From positions 372,001-436,000 of the forward strand of contig NZ_JAKXMK010000003.1 in assembly GCF_022524485.1 (NCBI RefSeq): 64,000 bases of DNA, in the 5' to 3' direction. Numbering within the stretch: position 1 is the first letter of the stretch; each line of letters begins with the position of its first letter. Source of the DNA: Pseudonocardia alaniniphila (lineage in GTDB: Bacteria > Actinomycetota > Actinomycetes > Mycobacteriales > Pseudonocardiaceae). A program made the translations under genes and the position numbers. This document shows, one piece after another, positions 8,158 through 18,501 of this stretch. The notes under the pieces are model-generated. The model was not told the DNA's origin, ran no database searches, and worked only from the letters and a program-made list of their open reading frames with translations.

Positions 8158-8682
8158 TCACCGCGGAGTTCGGCCGGAGATCGACAGCCCCTCGTCCGAG
8201 GTGCGCACGGCCACGTCGACGAATCCGTGCTCCCGCATGGTCGCCTCGATCGGATCGCACAGCCGCTCGGACGCTCGGGGGCCGCCGGAGCCGTAACAGA
8301 GGTGCAGGGCCCCGCCGGGGCGCAGCGCCGCCCGCAGGATCGCCAGCTCGCGGGTGGGCACCCTGGTCCAGAACAGGTTGACGTCGATCGAGAACGCCGA
8401 GTCCAGACCGGCGGCGGGTACGTCCAGCTCCTCCAGAGACAGCGTGCGGACGCGCAGCCGTCCGGCCTCGACGTGCGCGGCGTTGCGCTCGGCCGTGCGC
8501 CGCGTGGCGACGGCGGAGCGGTCGACGGCCAGCAGCGTGCCCGTCGTCAGCCGGTCGCACACCAGCCCCGCCGCGATCCCCGGTCCCGGCCCGATCTCGA
8601 GGATGTGTTCGGCGGGCCCCGGGTCGAGCACCTCCAGCGCCCAGCGCACCCGACCCGGCACGACCGCCTTCGACGGGCTCAC
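8158..8682 (-). CDS. Class I SAM-dependent methyltransferase
   Basis: A 174-residue Rossmann-fold methyltransferase. Motif I is ILEIGPGPGIAAGLV and motif II TLLAVDRSAVATRRTAERNA. Motif IV is weak (DSAFSIDVNLFWTR) and ALRPGGALHLCYGSG is the post-IV strand. The small size, with no extra substrate domain, fits free metabolite methyltransferases of the UbiE/type-11 kind. The substrate cannot be told. It follows a VOC gene on the same strand with only nine bases between them, so the two are probably co-transcribed. Confidence 0.82.
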   Translation of the reverse strand: MSPSKAVVPGRVRWALEVLDPGPAEHILEIGPGPGIAAGLVCDRLTTGTLLAVDRSAVATRRTAERNAAHVEAGRLRVRTLSLEELDVPAAGLDSAFSIDVNLFWTRVPTRELAILRAALRPGGALHLCYGSGGPRASERLCDPIEATMREHGFVDVAVRTSDEGLSISGRTPR

Positions 8683-8691
8683 TCGCGCGCC

Positions 8692-9090
8692 CTACTGCTG
8701 AGCCGTGTCCTGGACGATCTCCATGCCGTTGCCGTCCTGGTCGCGGAACGCGAACATCGGCGGGACGCCCGGCCAGTTCAGGAGTTCGTCGACGTCCACA
8801 CCGGCGGCGGTCAGCTCCCTGTGCAGAGCGGCCGCATCCGGGGTGGTGAACCGGACGCCGCACTCGCCACCGCTGGGCAGTCCGTCGTGCGCCTGGACGA
8901 GTGCGATCGACACCGCCCCACCTGCCGGCGCGACCTCGATCCAACGGGAGCCGAGCGGCGGAAGCGGCATGTCCATGCGCTTCTCGAAGCCGAGGGTGCC
9001 GACGTAGAAACCGATGGCCTTGTCCTGGTCGGTGACCGGGACACCGATCGTGTGGATGCCGGTGATGCGGCCGGGCGGCTGCTCGCTCAT
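8692..9090 (-). CDS. VOC-family protein
   Basis: A 132-residue glyoxalase-fold protein. It opens ITGIHTIGVPVTDQDKAIGFYVGTLGFEK and closes PMFAFRDQDGNGMEIVQDT, the usual edge strand with a metal-binding Glu (MEIV). The loop LPPLGSRWIEVAP occurs in many small actinobacterial VOC proteins of unknown substrate. It is the first gene of a two-gene unit with the methyltransferase. It is distinct in sequence from the other VOC protein at 6656. Confidence 0.83.
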   Translation of the reverse strand: MSEQPPGRITGIHTIGVPVTDQDKAIGFYVGTLGFEKRMDMPLPPLGSRWIEVAPAGGAVSIALVQAHDGLPSGGECGVRFTTPDAAALHRELTAAGVDVDELLNWPGVPPMFAFRDQDGNGMEIVQDTAQQ

Positions 9091-9425
9091 GGGGGCTGTC
9101 CTGTTCGGTCGGGTCGCACTCGTGCAGGGTCAGCATGTAGACCACGGCTGCGGCCCGGAGTCATCGCTGCTCGCGAAGTTTCTCGGTTCGACGCCATTCC
9201 GCGATGTCGAGGCGCACGAATCCGGGCCCTGTGAAACGAATACATGTACCACCGCCGCCGCGTCCCGAGCAGCGCGAATGGTCGAAAAGTTCGATCAGTA
9301 GCCACACAGGAGACGCCGGGTCGTCCAGCCGGCCAAATCTCCCGATGCAATTCGAGTGGAACTCATCACGGTCCCCGGCCGATGCGTGCGCCGCCCGCGT
9401 AGGGTCGGTTTACCGGGAGGCCGGT
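9091..9425. other. Intergenic stretch, no gene seen
   Basis: About 335 bases between the divergent VOC gene and the ABC transporter gene. Open frames cross it, but the translation is Ser/Arg/Pro-rich and not protein-like. It must hold the two divergent promoters; I see no clear operator or hairpin. Confidence 0.4.
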
Positions 9426-11234
9426 GTGGGCGATGGGTTGAACTGGTCGACCGAATGGTCTACCAGCATCATGTGGATCGTCGGAGTCTTCGCGGCCACG
9501 GCAATCGGTTGCGCCGTGATCGCTGCAGTCGTCACCCGTATCACGGTGTGGGGCCGGCAGTTCCGGCGTCTTGCCTTTCCCTACTTCTCGCCGCGAGGCG
9601 AGGCCGGGTGGCGCCCACTGCTCAGCGTGCTTCTCCTGTTGCTGCTGACCATCACCTCGGTGCGTCTCAACGTTCTGCTCTCGTACCAGTCGAACGGCAT
9701 GTACACGGCCCTGCAGCAACTCGACGCCGGGGCTTTCGCCCGGTTTCTGGGGATCTTCGCCATCCTCGCCACGATCTACGTCGTGCAGGTGCTGCTCAGC
9801 TACTTCATCCAACAACTGATCGTCATCCGCTGGCGGGTGTGGCTCAACGACCACATCATCGGCGACTGGCTCGGCGATCGGGCATATCACCGCGGCCGGT
9901 TCACCCGCTCCGCTGTGGACAACCCGGACCAGCGCATTCAGGAGGACGTCGCATCGTTCCCCGACGACTCCGCGACGCTCGCCGTCGGTGCGGTCGGGGC
10001 GCTGGTGTCGCTGGTGTCGTTCACGATCATCCTCTGGCAGCTCTCCGGGCCGTTGACGCTCTTCGGCACCGAGATCCCCCGGGCGATGACGTTCATCGCG
10101 TACGTCTACGTGATCATCGCCTCGGTGATCGCGTTCCGGGTCGGGCGCCCGCTGATCCGGCTGAGCTTCCTCAACGAGGGGTTCAACGCGTCGTTCCGCT
10201 ACGCACTGGTGCGCGTTCGGGACAATTCGGAGAACGTCGCCTTCCACCGTGGCGAGGAGGTAGAGGGCAACACCCTGTCGTCACGCTTCCGCCCCGTGAT
10301 CGACAACATGTGGGCGATCGTGCTGCGGACCGTGAAGTTCCAGGGCTTCAACCTGGCCATCAGCCAGGCGGCCGAGGTGGCCCCTGTGCTCATCCAGGCC
10401 CCGCGCTACTTCGCCGGACAGGTGACGCTCGGCGACGTCCAGCAGACCGCCACCGCATTCGGACAGGTGCACGACTCCCTGTCGTTCTTCCGCAACGCAT
10501 ACGACCAGTTCGCGAGCTACCGCGCCGTCCTCGACCGCCTGACCGGCCTGCTCGACGCCGACGCCGAGGCCCGTGCGCTGCCGTCGGTGTGGATCGAGGA
10601 CGGCGACGGCCTGGAAGTGCACGACCTGACCGTGCGGCTGCCCGACGACCGGATCCTGGTCGACTCGCTCGATCTCACGTTGACCACGGGCGCCGCGCTG
10701 CTGGTCACCGGAGCGTCCGGCAGCGGGAAGACCACCCTGCTGCGCAGCATGGCCGACCTGTGGCCCTACGCCACCGGCGCCGTACGCCGCCCGCTCGGCG
10801 ACGGCGCCCTGTTCCTGTCCCAGCAGCCGTACGTGCCACTCGGCGGGCTGCGCACCGCCATGGCCTACCCGCAGCCGGCGGATCGGATCGACGACGAGCA
10901 GGCAGTCCGGGTGCTACGTCAGGTGCAGCTCCCCCATCTCATCGAGCGGATCGACGACGAGGTCGACTGGGCCCGGGAGCTCTCTCCCGGCGAGCAGCAG
11001 CGACTCGGGTTCGCCCGCATCCTGATCATGCGCCCCCGCGTGGCGTTCCTCGACGAGGCCACGTCGGCCCTCGACGAGGGTCTCGAACACACCCTCTACA
11101 CCCTGCTGCGCGACGAGCTGCCCGACTGCGTCCTCGTCAGCGTCGGGCACCGGAACACGCTCGGCAAGTTCCACAGCGAGCGCCTGGAGCTGCTCGGCGA
11201 CGGCCGCTGGCAGGTCACCGCGCTGCACCCGTAG
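9426..11234 (+). CDS. SbmA/BacA-like fused ABC transporter (Rv1819c type)
   Basis: A 602-residue half-transporter with an N-terminal ABC_membrane_2 domain and a C-terminal ATPase. Membrane segments include IMWIVGVFAATAIGCAVIAAVV, PLLSVLLLLLLTITSVRL, FLGIFAILATIYVVQVLL and FIAYVYVIIASVIAF. The ATPase has Walker A GASGSGKTT (about residue 430), signature LSPGEQQRLGFARI (about 519) and Walker B RVAFLDEATSALD (about 540). Homologues (M. tuberculosis Rv1819c, E. coli YddA) import vitamin B12, peptides and bulky hydrophilic solutes. The GTG at 9426 is preceded by GGGAGG at the right distance; upstream codons look non-coding. Confidence 0.9.
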   Translation: MGDGLNWSTEWSTSIMWIVGVFAATAIGCAVIAAVVTRITVWGRQFRRLAFPYFSPRGEAGWRPLLSVLLLLLLTITSVRLNVLLSYQSNGMYTALQQLDAGAFARFLGIFAILATIYVVQVLLSYFIQQLIVIRWRVWLNDHIIGDWLGDRAYHRGRFTRSAVDNPDQRIQEDVASFPDDSATLAVGAVGALVSLVSFTIILWQLSGPLTLFGTEIPRAMTFIAYVYVIIASVIAFRVGRPLIRLSFLNEGFNASFRYALVRVRDNSENVAFHRGEEVEGNTLSSRFRPVIDNMWAIVLRTVKFQGFNLAISQAAEVAPVLIQAPRYFAGQVTLGDVQQTATAFGQVHDSLSFFRNAYDQFASYRAVLDRLTGLLDADAEARALPSVWIEDGDGLEVHDLTVRLPDDRILVDSLDLTLTTGAALLVTGASGSGKTTLLRSMADLWPYATGAVRRPLGDGALFLSQQPYVPLGGLRTAMAYPQPADRIDDEQAVRVLRQVQLPHLIERIDDEVDWARELSPGEQQRLGFARILIMRPRVAFLDEATSALDEGLEHTLYTLLRDELPDCVLVSVGHRNTLGKFHSERLELLGDGRWQVTALHP

Positions 11235-11257
11235 CGGCGCCGGTGCGTCTCCCGCGT

Positions 11258-12130
11258 TCAGACTCCCACCGGGTGGGTCTGCGGCATGCCCTGGAGGCGG
11301 GCCGCGTCGGCACCAGGGGGCGCGCCGAACATCCGGCGGTACTCCCGGCTGAACTGCGACGGGCTCCCGTAGCCCACGGCGTACCCGACACCGGCGACGT
11401 CGTGCGGCTCGGCGATCAGCCGTGCTCGTGCCTCCTGCAGCCTGATCTGCTTCTGGTACTGGATCGGCGTCATCGTGGTGACCGCGCGGAAATGGCGGTG
11501 GAACGACGTGACGCTCATCCCGGCGACGCGGGAGGCGTCCTCGACCCGGAACGGGTCGGCGTAGTTCTGCCGGATCCAGCGGATCGCCCGGCTGATCTGT
11601 GCCAGGCGGCTGTCCGCCAGACCGATCTGCCGGACCATCGCGCCTTGATCGCCGGTGATCAGCCGCCAGACGATCTCGCGCTCGATCGCAGCGCCCAGCA
11701 CCGGAATGTCGGCCGGGCGGTCCAGCAGCCGGATCAGCCGGACGACAGGATCGAGCAGCTCCTCCGAGGCCGCGCTGACCGCGATGCCCGGCGTGTCGGC
11801 CGGGCCGCGATCACCGGCCGTCTCCAACAGCAGACCGGCGATCAGGGCCGGCTCCAGCCGCAGTCCGAGCGCCACGTACGGCGCTTCACTGACGTGGGCG
11901 GTCACCGGCAGCTCGACCGACACCACGAGGAATTCGCCCGCTTCGTAGTCGTAGACGGTGTCGCCGCAGATCGCCCGCTTCGCACCTTGCGCGATGAAGG
12001 CGAAGACCGGGTCGGTGACGGCAGGCATGGGCTCGGTCACCGTCTCCGACGCCTTCACCACCACCGACGGCAGCACCGTCTGGTCGACGTGCCGGTGCAG
12101 CAGCCGCTGCAGCTCGGGGAGAAGGCCCAT
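11258..12130 (-). CDS. AraC-family regulator with N-terminal cupin domain
   Basis: A regulator of about 290 residues. The AraC_N-type cupin covers residues about 20-170 (PVFAFIAQGAKRAICGDTVYDYEAGEFLVVSVELPV). The C-terminal double helix-turn-helix contains FRVEDASRVAGMSVTSFHRHFRAVTTMTPIQYQKQIRLQEAR and VGYAVGYGSPSQFSREYRRMFG. This AraC_N group normally sits beside and activates an aldo/keto reductase or short-chain dehydrogenase, as here. Start ATG at 12130; the frame is open upstream but runs into the operator. The intergenic region to the divergent reductase contains a perfect 13-bp inverted repeat. Confidence 0.9.
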   Translation of the reverse strand: MGLLPELQRLLHRHVDQTVLPSVVVKASETVTEPMPAVTDPVFAFIAQGAKRAICGDTVYDYEAGEFLVVSVELPVTAHVSEAPYVALGLRLEPALIAGLLLETAGDRGPADTPGIAVSAASEELLDPVVRLIRLLDRPADIPVLGAAIEREIVWRLITGDQGAMVRQIGLADSRLAQISRAIRWIRQNYADPFRVEDASRVAGMSVTSFHRHFRAVTTMTPIQYQKQIRLQEARARLIAEPHDVAGVGYAVGYGSPSQFSREYRRMFGAPPGADAARLQGMPQTHPVGV

Positions 12131-12134
12131 GCGC

Positions 12135-12183
12135 CCGATGCTTCCAAGATTGGCAGGATCAGGCAAGAGATTGGAAGCATCGG
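12135..12183. promoter_or_regulatory. Perfect 13-bp inverted repeat, probable AraC operator
   Basis: CCGATGCTTCCAA (12135-12147) and its exact reverse complement (12171-12183) are separated by 23 bases, a centre-to-centre distance of 36 bp. The repeat lies between the divergent AraC regulator (start 12130) and aldo/keto reductase (start 12221), hard against the regulator's start. A shared operator for both promoters is the simplest reading. Confidence 0.75.
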
Positions 12184-12220
12184 CCTACCTCGTGCGGCCC
12201 GCGCGGACTGTACTTGGGTC

Positions 12221-13300
12221 ATGCCTCTCGACTCTTATGTCTCCCTCGGCCGGTCCGGTCTGCGGGTCAGCCCGTTCACGCTCGGCGCCATGACGTTCGG
12301 GGAGGACAACGGCTGGGGCTGCACGCCCGAGGAAGCCGACTCGATGATGAGCGAGTACCTCGGCCGCGGCGGCAACTTCATCGACACCGCGAACATCTAC
12401 ACCAACGGCCACTCCGAGAAGATCGTCGGCGACTTCTTCGCCGCCCGGCCAGGGCAGCGCGACCGGGTGGTGATCGGCACCAAGTTCTTCGGCAACCTCT
12501 GGCCTGGCGACCCCAACGGCGGCGGCGCCGGCCGCAAGGCGATCGTCCAGCAGGCCGAGGAGTCGTTGCGGCGCCTGCGGATGGACTACATCGACATCTA
12601 CTGGCTGCACAACTGGGACCGCACCGCGCCGATCGAGGAGACCATGCGCGCCCTCGACGACCTGGTCACCGCCGGGAAGATCCGCTACATCGGGCTCTCG
12701 GACCTGCCGGCGTGGAAGGTCACCGAGGCCCAGATGATCGCCGGCTTCCGCGGCTGGAACCCGGCGATCGCCCTGCAGGTCGAGTACTCGCTGCTCGCCC
12801 GAACCGTCGAGGGTGAGTACATCGCGATGGCGCAGCAGTTGGGCCTGGGCGTGATGCCGTGGAGCCCGCTGCGCAACGGCTTCCTCTCCGGAAAGTTCTC
12901 CCGCAGGCGCACCGGCGCCGTCGACGCCCTGCGCACCACCCTGGTCGGCGAACCGGTGGAAGCGGACTACGACGTCATCGACGTCCTGGAGACGGTCGCG
13001 GCCGAGGCCGGTGTCTCACCGGCCGCCGCGGCGCTGTCCTGGGTCCACAACCGACCCGGCGTCACGTCGACACTGATCGGTGCGCGCCGGATGGACCAGC
13101 TGACGGCCAACCTCGACGCCGTCGACGTACGCCTGACCGAAGCCCAGACCGAGGCCCTCGACAAGGTGTCGACGCCGAGGCTGAACTTCCCCGCAGACTA
13201 CGCGAAGCTCGCGCTCGATCTCGCCTTCGCCGGAACGACGGTGGACGGTGTTGCCTCCGAGACGAGTCACCTGCTCAAGCAGAGCGCGGTCCGCTACTGA
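12221..13300 (+). CDS. Aldo/keto reductase
   Basis: A 359-residue NADPH-dependent (beta/alpha)8-barrel reductase. The N terminus LGRSGLRVSPFTLGAMTFG and the active-site segment FIDTANIYTNGHSEKIVGDFF supply the catalytic Asp and Tyr. Lys follows in VIGTKFF and His in DIYWLHNWD. The C-terminal cofactor stretch is VTSTLIGARRMDQLTANLDAVDVRL. It resembles the YajO/tas branch that reduces aldehydes and ketones of unknown origin. Start ATG at 12221 is chosen by homology because the frame is open for a long way upstream. It is divergent from its probable AraC activator. Confidence 0.92.
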   Translation: MPLDSYVSLGRSGLRVSPFTLGAMTFGEDNGWGCTPEEADSMMSEYLGRGGNFIDTANIYTNGHSEKIVGDFFAARPGQRDRVVIGTKFFGNLWPGDPNGGGAGRKAIVQQAEESLRRLRMDYIDIYWLHNWDRTAPIEETMRALDDLVTAGKIRYIGLSDLPAWKVTEAQMIAGFRGWNPAIALQVEYSLLARTVEGEYIAMAQQLGLGVMPWSPLRNGFLSGKFSRRRTGAVDALRTTLVGEPVEADYDVIDVLETVAAEAGVSPAAAALSWVHNRPGVTSTLIGARRMDQLTANLDAVDVRLTEAQTEALDKVSTPRLNFPADYAKLALDLAFAGTTVDGVASETSHLLKQSAVRY

Positions 13301-13341
13301 GCCGCCCGGGCTGCCTCCGGGCGTGGTGCCAGGATCCAGCG

Positions 13342-13857
13342 GTGACCACCTGGACATCTCCGGCCCCCTCGCCTGTCGACGGGCCACTGACGGGCGAGGA
13401 CCGGCCCATCCTGGAGGGCTGCCTGGCCGAACAGCGCGCGACCTTGCTCAACGTGTGTGCCGGCCTGACCGCTCCGCAACTCGCCGCACGCCCGGTGCCG
13501 CCCTCGACCTTGTCGCTGCTGGGGCTGGTTCGCCACATGGCCAAGGTCGAACGGATCTGGCTCAGGCAGCGGGTGGCCGGCCAGGACGTACCGTCGCTGC
13601 ACGGCGGCGCGGGTGACGACACGGACTTCCACCGGGCCGACCCGGCACGCGCCGAACAGGAAGTGCAGGCCCTGCGCGAGGAGTGGCGGCTGGCGGACGA
13701 GGCGGTCGCGGGGGTTCCGTTCACCCACGAGATCGACTTACGGGGCGACCCGATGTCCTTGCGGATGGTCTACGTGCACCTGATCAGCGAGTACTCGAGG
13801 CACAACGGTCATGCGGATCTTCTGCGCCAGGTGCTCGACGGGGTGACCGGCCGCTGA
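13342..13857 (+). CDS. DinB-family protein (DUF664)
   Basis: A 171-residue four-helix-bundle protein. Typical features are the N-terminal helix RPILEGCLAEQRATLLNVCAGLTAPQLAARPVPPSTLSLLGLVRHMAKVERIWL, carrying the first metal His, and the C-terminal VYVHLISEYSRHNGHADLLRQV, carrying two more His. In Actinobacteria this group holds mycothiol-dependent S-transferases or thiol-linked detoxification enzymes. Start GTG at 13342. It follows the reductase by 41 bases in the same direction and may share its transcript. Confidence 0.85.
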   Translation: MTTWTSPAPSPVDGPLTGEDRPILEGCLAEQRATLLNVCAGLTAPQLAARPVPPSTLSLLGLVRHMAKVERIWLRQRVAGQDVPSLHGGAGDDTDFHRADPARAEQEVQALREEWRLADEAVAGVPFTHEIDLRGDPMSLRMVYVHLISEYSRHNGHADLLRQVLDGVTGR

Positions 13858-13876
13858 GTCCGACGCCCCGACCGCG

Positions 13877-14185
13877 GTGCGCACGGTGCTCGTCCGGGGA
13901 GCGTTCGCGCTGCTCGATCTCTACTCAGCGGGCAACGTCGTCGAACTGGCCGCCATGGCGGTCTCCGACCCGGTCGGAATCGCGATGCGTTTTCTGGCCT
14001 GTCTCGTCTTCTTCCTGGCCGGGGCGGCCGGATACGGTGCACTCGCCGTGTCCTACTCGCGCCGCACGCACGCCAGCCGCAGCCACGCGGTGCTCGGTGT
14101 CCTCGGCGCGCCGCTCCTGCTCGCCGCGCTGCTGATCGCCGCACCCGCGGCACTGGCGGCGATGGGCCTGCTCCCGAGCCCGTGA
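13877..14185 (+). CDS. Small membrane protein of unknown function
   Basis: A 102-residue protein with three hydrophobic stretches (about residues 20-30, 38-60 and 71-95: FLACLVFFLAGAAGYGALAV and AVLGVLGAPLLLAALLIAAPAALAAM). There is a short basic loop (SRRTHASRSH) between the last two. It starts at a GTG 19 bases after the DinB gene, and codon use matches its neighbours, so it is probably real. No family is recognised. Confidence 0.55.
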   Translation: MRTVLVRGAFALLDLYSAGNVVELAAMAVSDPVGIAMRFLACLVFFLAGAAGYGALAVSYSRRTHASRSHAVLGVLGAPLLLAALLIAAPAALAAMGLLPSP

Positions 14186-14330
14186 ACGGCAACGCGTGGG
14201 CGTGCCGCTGCGCCGGATCGCCGTCGTGACCTGCAAAGATGCGTGCCCCACGCCTTCGGCACCCCCGGCGGCCACCCGGCGTTCCCTTCCCGGCCGAACA
14301 CGAGGCCTCGAGCCGACACGCGCCCGATTC

Positions 14331-14366
14331 TTGAACTATTCCAGAAAATAGGCCAGACTCCGGGAT
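14331..14366 (+). promoter_or_regulatory. furA promoter and probable FurA operator
   Basis: TTGAAC (14331-14336) is followed after 17 bases by CAGACT (14354-14359). Transcription would then start at or next to the GTG at 14367, giving a leaderless message, as reported for mycobacterial furA. Inside the spacer lies an AT-rich inverted repeat CTATT-6 nt-AATAG (14336-14351) where FurA would bind. The surrounding DNA is much richer in GC. Confidence 0.65.
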
Positions 14367-17053
<2,687 letters not shown>

Positions 17054-17067
17054 TCTTCGAGTGATCT

Positions 17068-17111
17068 GCGAAGGGCCCTCGGGAGAGTGGGGTCTCCTGA
17101 GGGCCCTTCGC
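17068..17111. terminator. Bidirectional hairpin terminator after katG
   Basis: GCGAAGGGCCCTC (17068-17080) pairs perfectly with 17099-17111, and the stem is extended inward by GGAGA/TCTCC. It lies between the convergent katG and SnoaL-like genes and can serve both. There is no T-run, as is common in high-GC Actinobacteria. Confidence 0.8.
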
Positions 17112-17118
17112 ACTGCCG

Positions 17119-17529
17119 CTAGTGATGGGCTTGTGGGTCGAAACCCTCGGGAGCACGGTCGAGGAACGAGGTGACGGAACTGATCAGGCCGTCCGCATCG
17201 ATCACCATCACGTCGGTTCCGGTGGCGAACGACTTCCCCTCGCCGGTGACGATCTCCCACTTCAGCCGAGCACGATCGTTGTGGGTCTGTGGGTTCTCCC
17301 GAGCGTGGAACGTCGCAGGGCCGACGTGGTCGATGAACTGCGTACGGAAGCCCGTCAGCGCCGCCGGTCCGCTCAGAACGCCGACCGGCGCGGTGTACTG
17401 CACGTCGTCGATGAAGGTCATCGACGCGAGCCGCTGCTGGTCCTCCGCCGTATCCGCATTCCAGAACGCGACGTAGCGCTCGACGGCCCGCTCGTTGCGA
17501 GTGCTGGATGCCACGGTCGTGTCGGTCAT
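17119..17529 (-). CDS. SnoaL-like / NTF2-fold protein
   Basis: A 136-residue cone-fold protein. It shows VERYVAFWNADTAEDQQRLASMTFIDDVQYTAPVGVLSGPAAL near the N terminus and FATGTDVMVIDADGLISSVTSFLD near the C terminus. Such single-domain proteins are ketosteroid-isomerase-like enzymes or binding proteins, and the substrate is unknown. It is divergent from an Xre/MmyB-type regulator 132 bases away, which is its likely controller. Confidence 0.82.
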   Translation of the reverse strand: MTDTTVASSTRNERAVERYVAFWNADTAEDQQRLASMTFIDDVQYTAPVGVLSGPAALTGFRTQFIDHVGPATFHARENPQTHNDRARLKWEIVTGEGKSFATGTDVMVIDADGLISSVTSFLDRAPEGFDPQAHH

Positions 17530-17661
17530 GTGATGTCTCCTCTGCCGAAGGTGCTCCTACGCGGCCGCAACCGCTCCAACGAGCGTGGGGCGACGATCGA
17601 CGCCTGTCGATGACCTGCGAGATCATTGCCACGCGACGGCCCCGCGCGGCAGCCTGGCCAC

Positions 17662-18462
17662 ATGACCGCCACCACCGAACCGGTCGGGACGTTGGTTCGC
17701 CGCTGGCGGGAACGTCGCCGTCGTTCGCAGCTGGACCTGTCGCTCGCGGCGAACGTCTCGGCCAGGCATCTGAGCTGCATCGAGACGGGACGCGCGAGCC
17801 CGAGCCGCGAGATGATCGCGCGGCTCTGCGAGGAGCTCGAGGTTCCGCTGCGAGAACGCAACGCGTTCTATCTGGCCGCCGGCTTCGCCCCGGTGCACGC
17901 CGAACGCGCATTCGCCGATCTCGGCGAAGCACGTGCCGCGGTCGAGTACGTACTCGCCGGCCATGAACCCAACCCCGCGCTCGCCGTCAACGTGCACTGG
18001 GAGCTGCTGGCCGCCAACCGCGCCGCGTCCGCATTCCTCGGCGATGTGGCGCCGGAGCTCACCACGCCGCCGATCAACGTCCTGAGAGCGACATTGCACC
18101 CCGGCGGGCTCTCCACGCGTATCCGCAATCTCGCACAGTGGCGGGCACATGTTCTGCGTCGAGTCCGCCGGCAACTGGAGCGAACGGCATCGCCCGGCCT
18201 CGCCGAGCTGTTGGCCGAGCTGGAGAGCTACCCCGTGCCGAACGGCGTGGCTGCCTCGGACGCAGGTAGGGGCCGGGCGGGTGACCTCGTGATGCCGATG
18301 CAGATCTCGTCCGAATACGGCGACCTCGCGCTGCTGTACACGATGACGGTGTTCGGTTCACCGCGAGACGTGACCCTCGACGAGATCGCGATCGAGACGT
18401 TCTTCCCGGCCGACGCCGCCACCGCGGCCGCACTCCGGGCCATGGCCACGGCACGCGGATGA
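17662..18462 (+). CDS. Xre-type regulator with MmyB ligand-binding domain
   Basis: A regulator of 266 residues. The N-terminal helix-turn-helix is LVRRWRERRRRSQLDLSLAANVSARHLSCIETGRASPSREMIARLCEEL. From residue about 100 comes the PAS-like MmyB domain (NPALAVNVHWELLAANRAASAFLG, LAQWRAHVLRRVRRQL, FGSPRDVTLDEIAIETFFPAD), which binds a fatty-acid-like ligand in family members of known structure. This is a very common actinobacterial design in which the regulator controls one divergent oxidoreductase or SnoaL gene. Confidence 0.9.
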   Translation: MTATTEPVGTLVRRWRERRRRSQLDLSLAANVSARHLSCIETGRASPSREMIARLCEELEVPLRERNAFYLAAGFAPVHAERAFADLGEARAAVEYVLAGHEPNPALAVNVHWELLAANRAASAFLGDVAPELTTPPINVLRATLHPGGLSTRIRNLAQWRAHVLRRVRRQLERTASPGLAELLAELESYPVPNGVAASDAGRGRAGDLVMPMQISSEYGDLALLYTMTVFGSPRDVTLDEIAIETFFPADAATAAALRAMATARG

Positions 18463-18501
18463 CACGCGGAAAACGGAGTTGGACATCCTCGGTTCGAGAC
18501 G

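Noticed and set aside
9356..13300. A very long open frame on the + strand crossing the ABC transporter, the AraC gene and the aldo/keto reductase
   Set aside because: Most of it is Arg/Pro-rich and out of frame with well-supported genes; only its last 359 codons (aldo/keto reductase) are real. Long spurious frames are common at this GC content.
17068..17111. The hairpin after katG as a member of a repeat family
   Set aside because: It has no second copy in the window and lies exactly between convergent stops, so terminator is the simpler reading.
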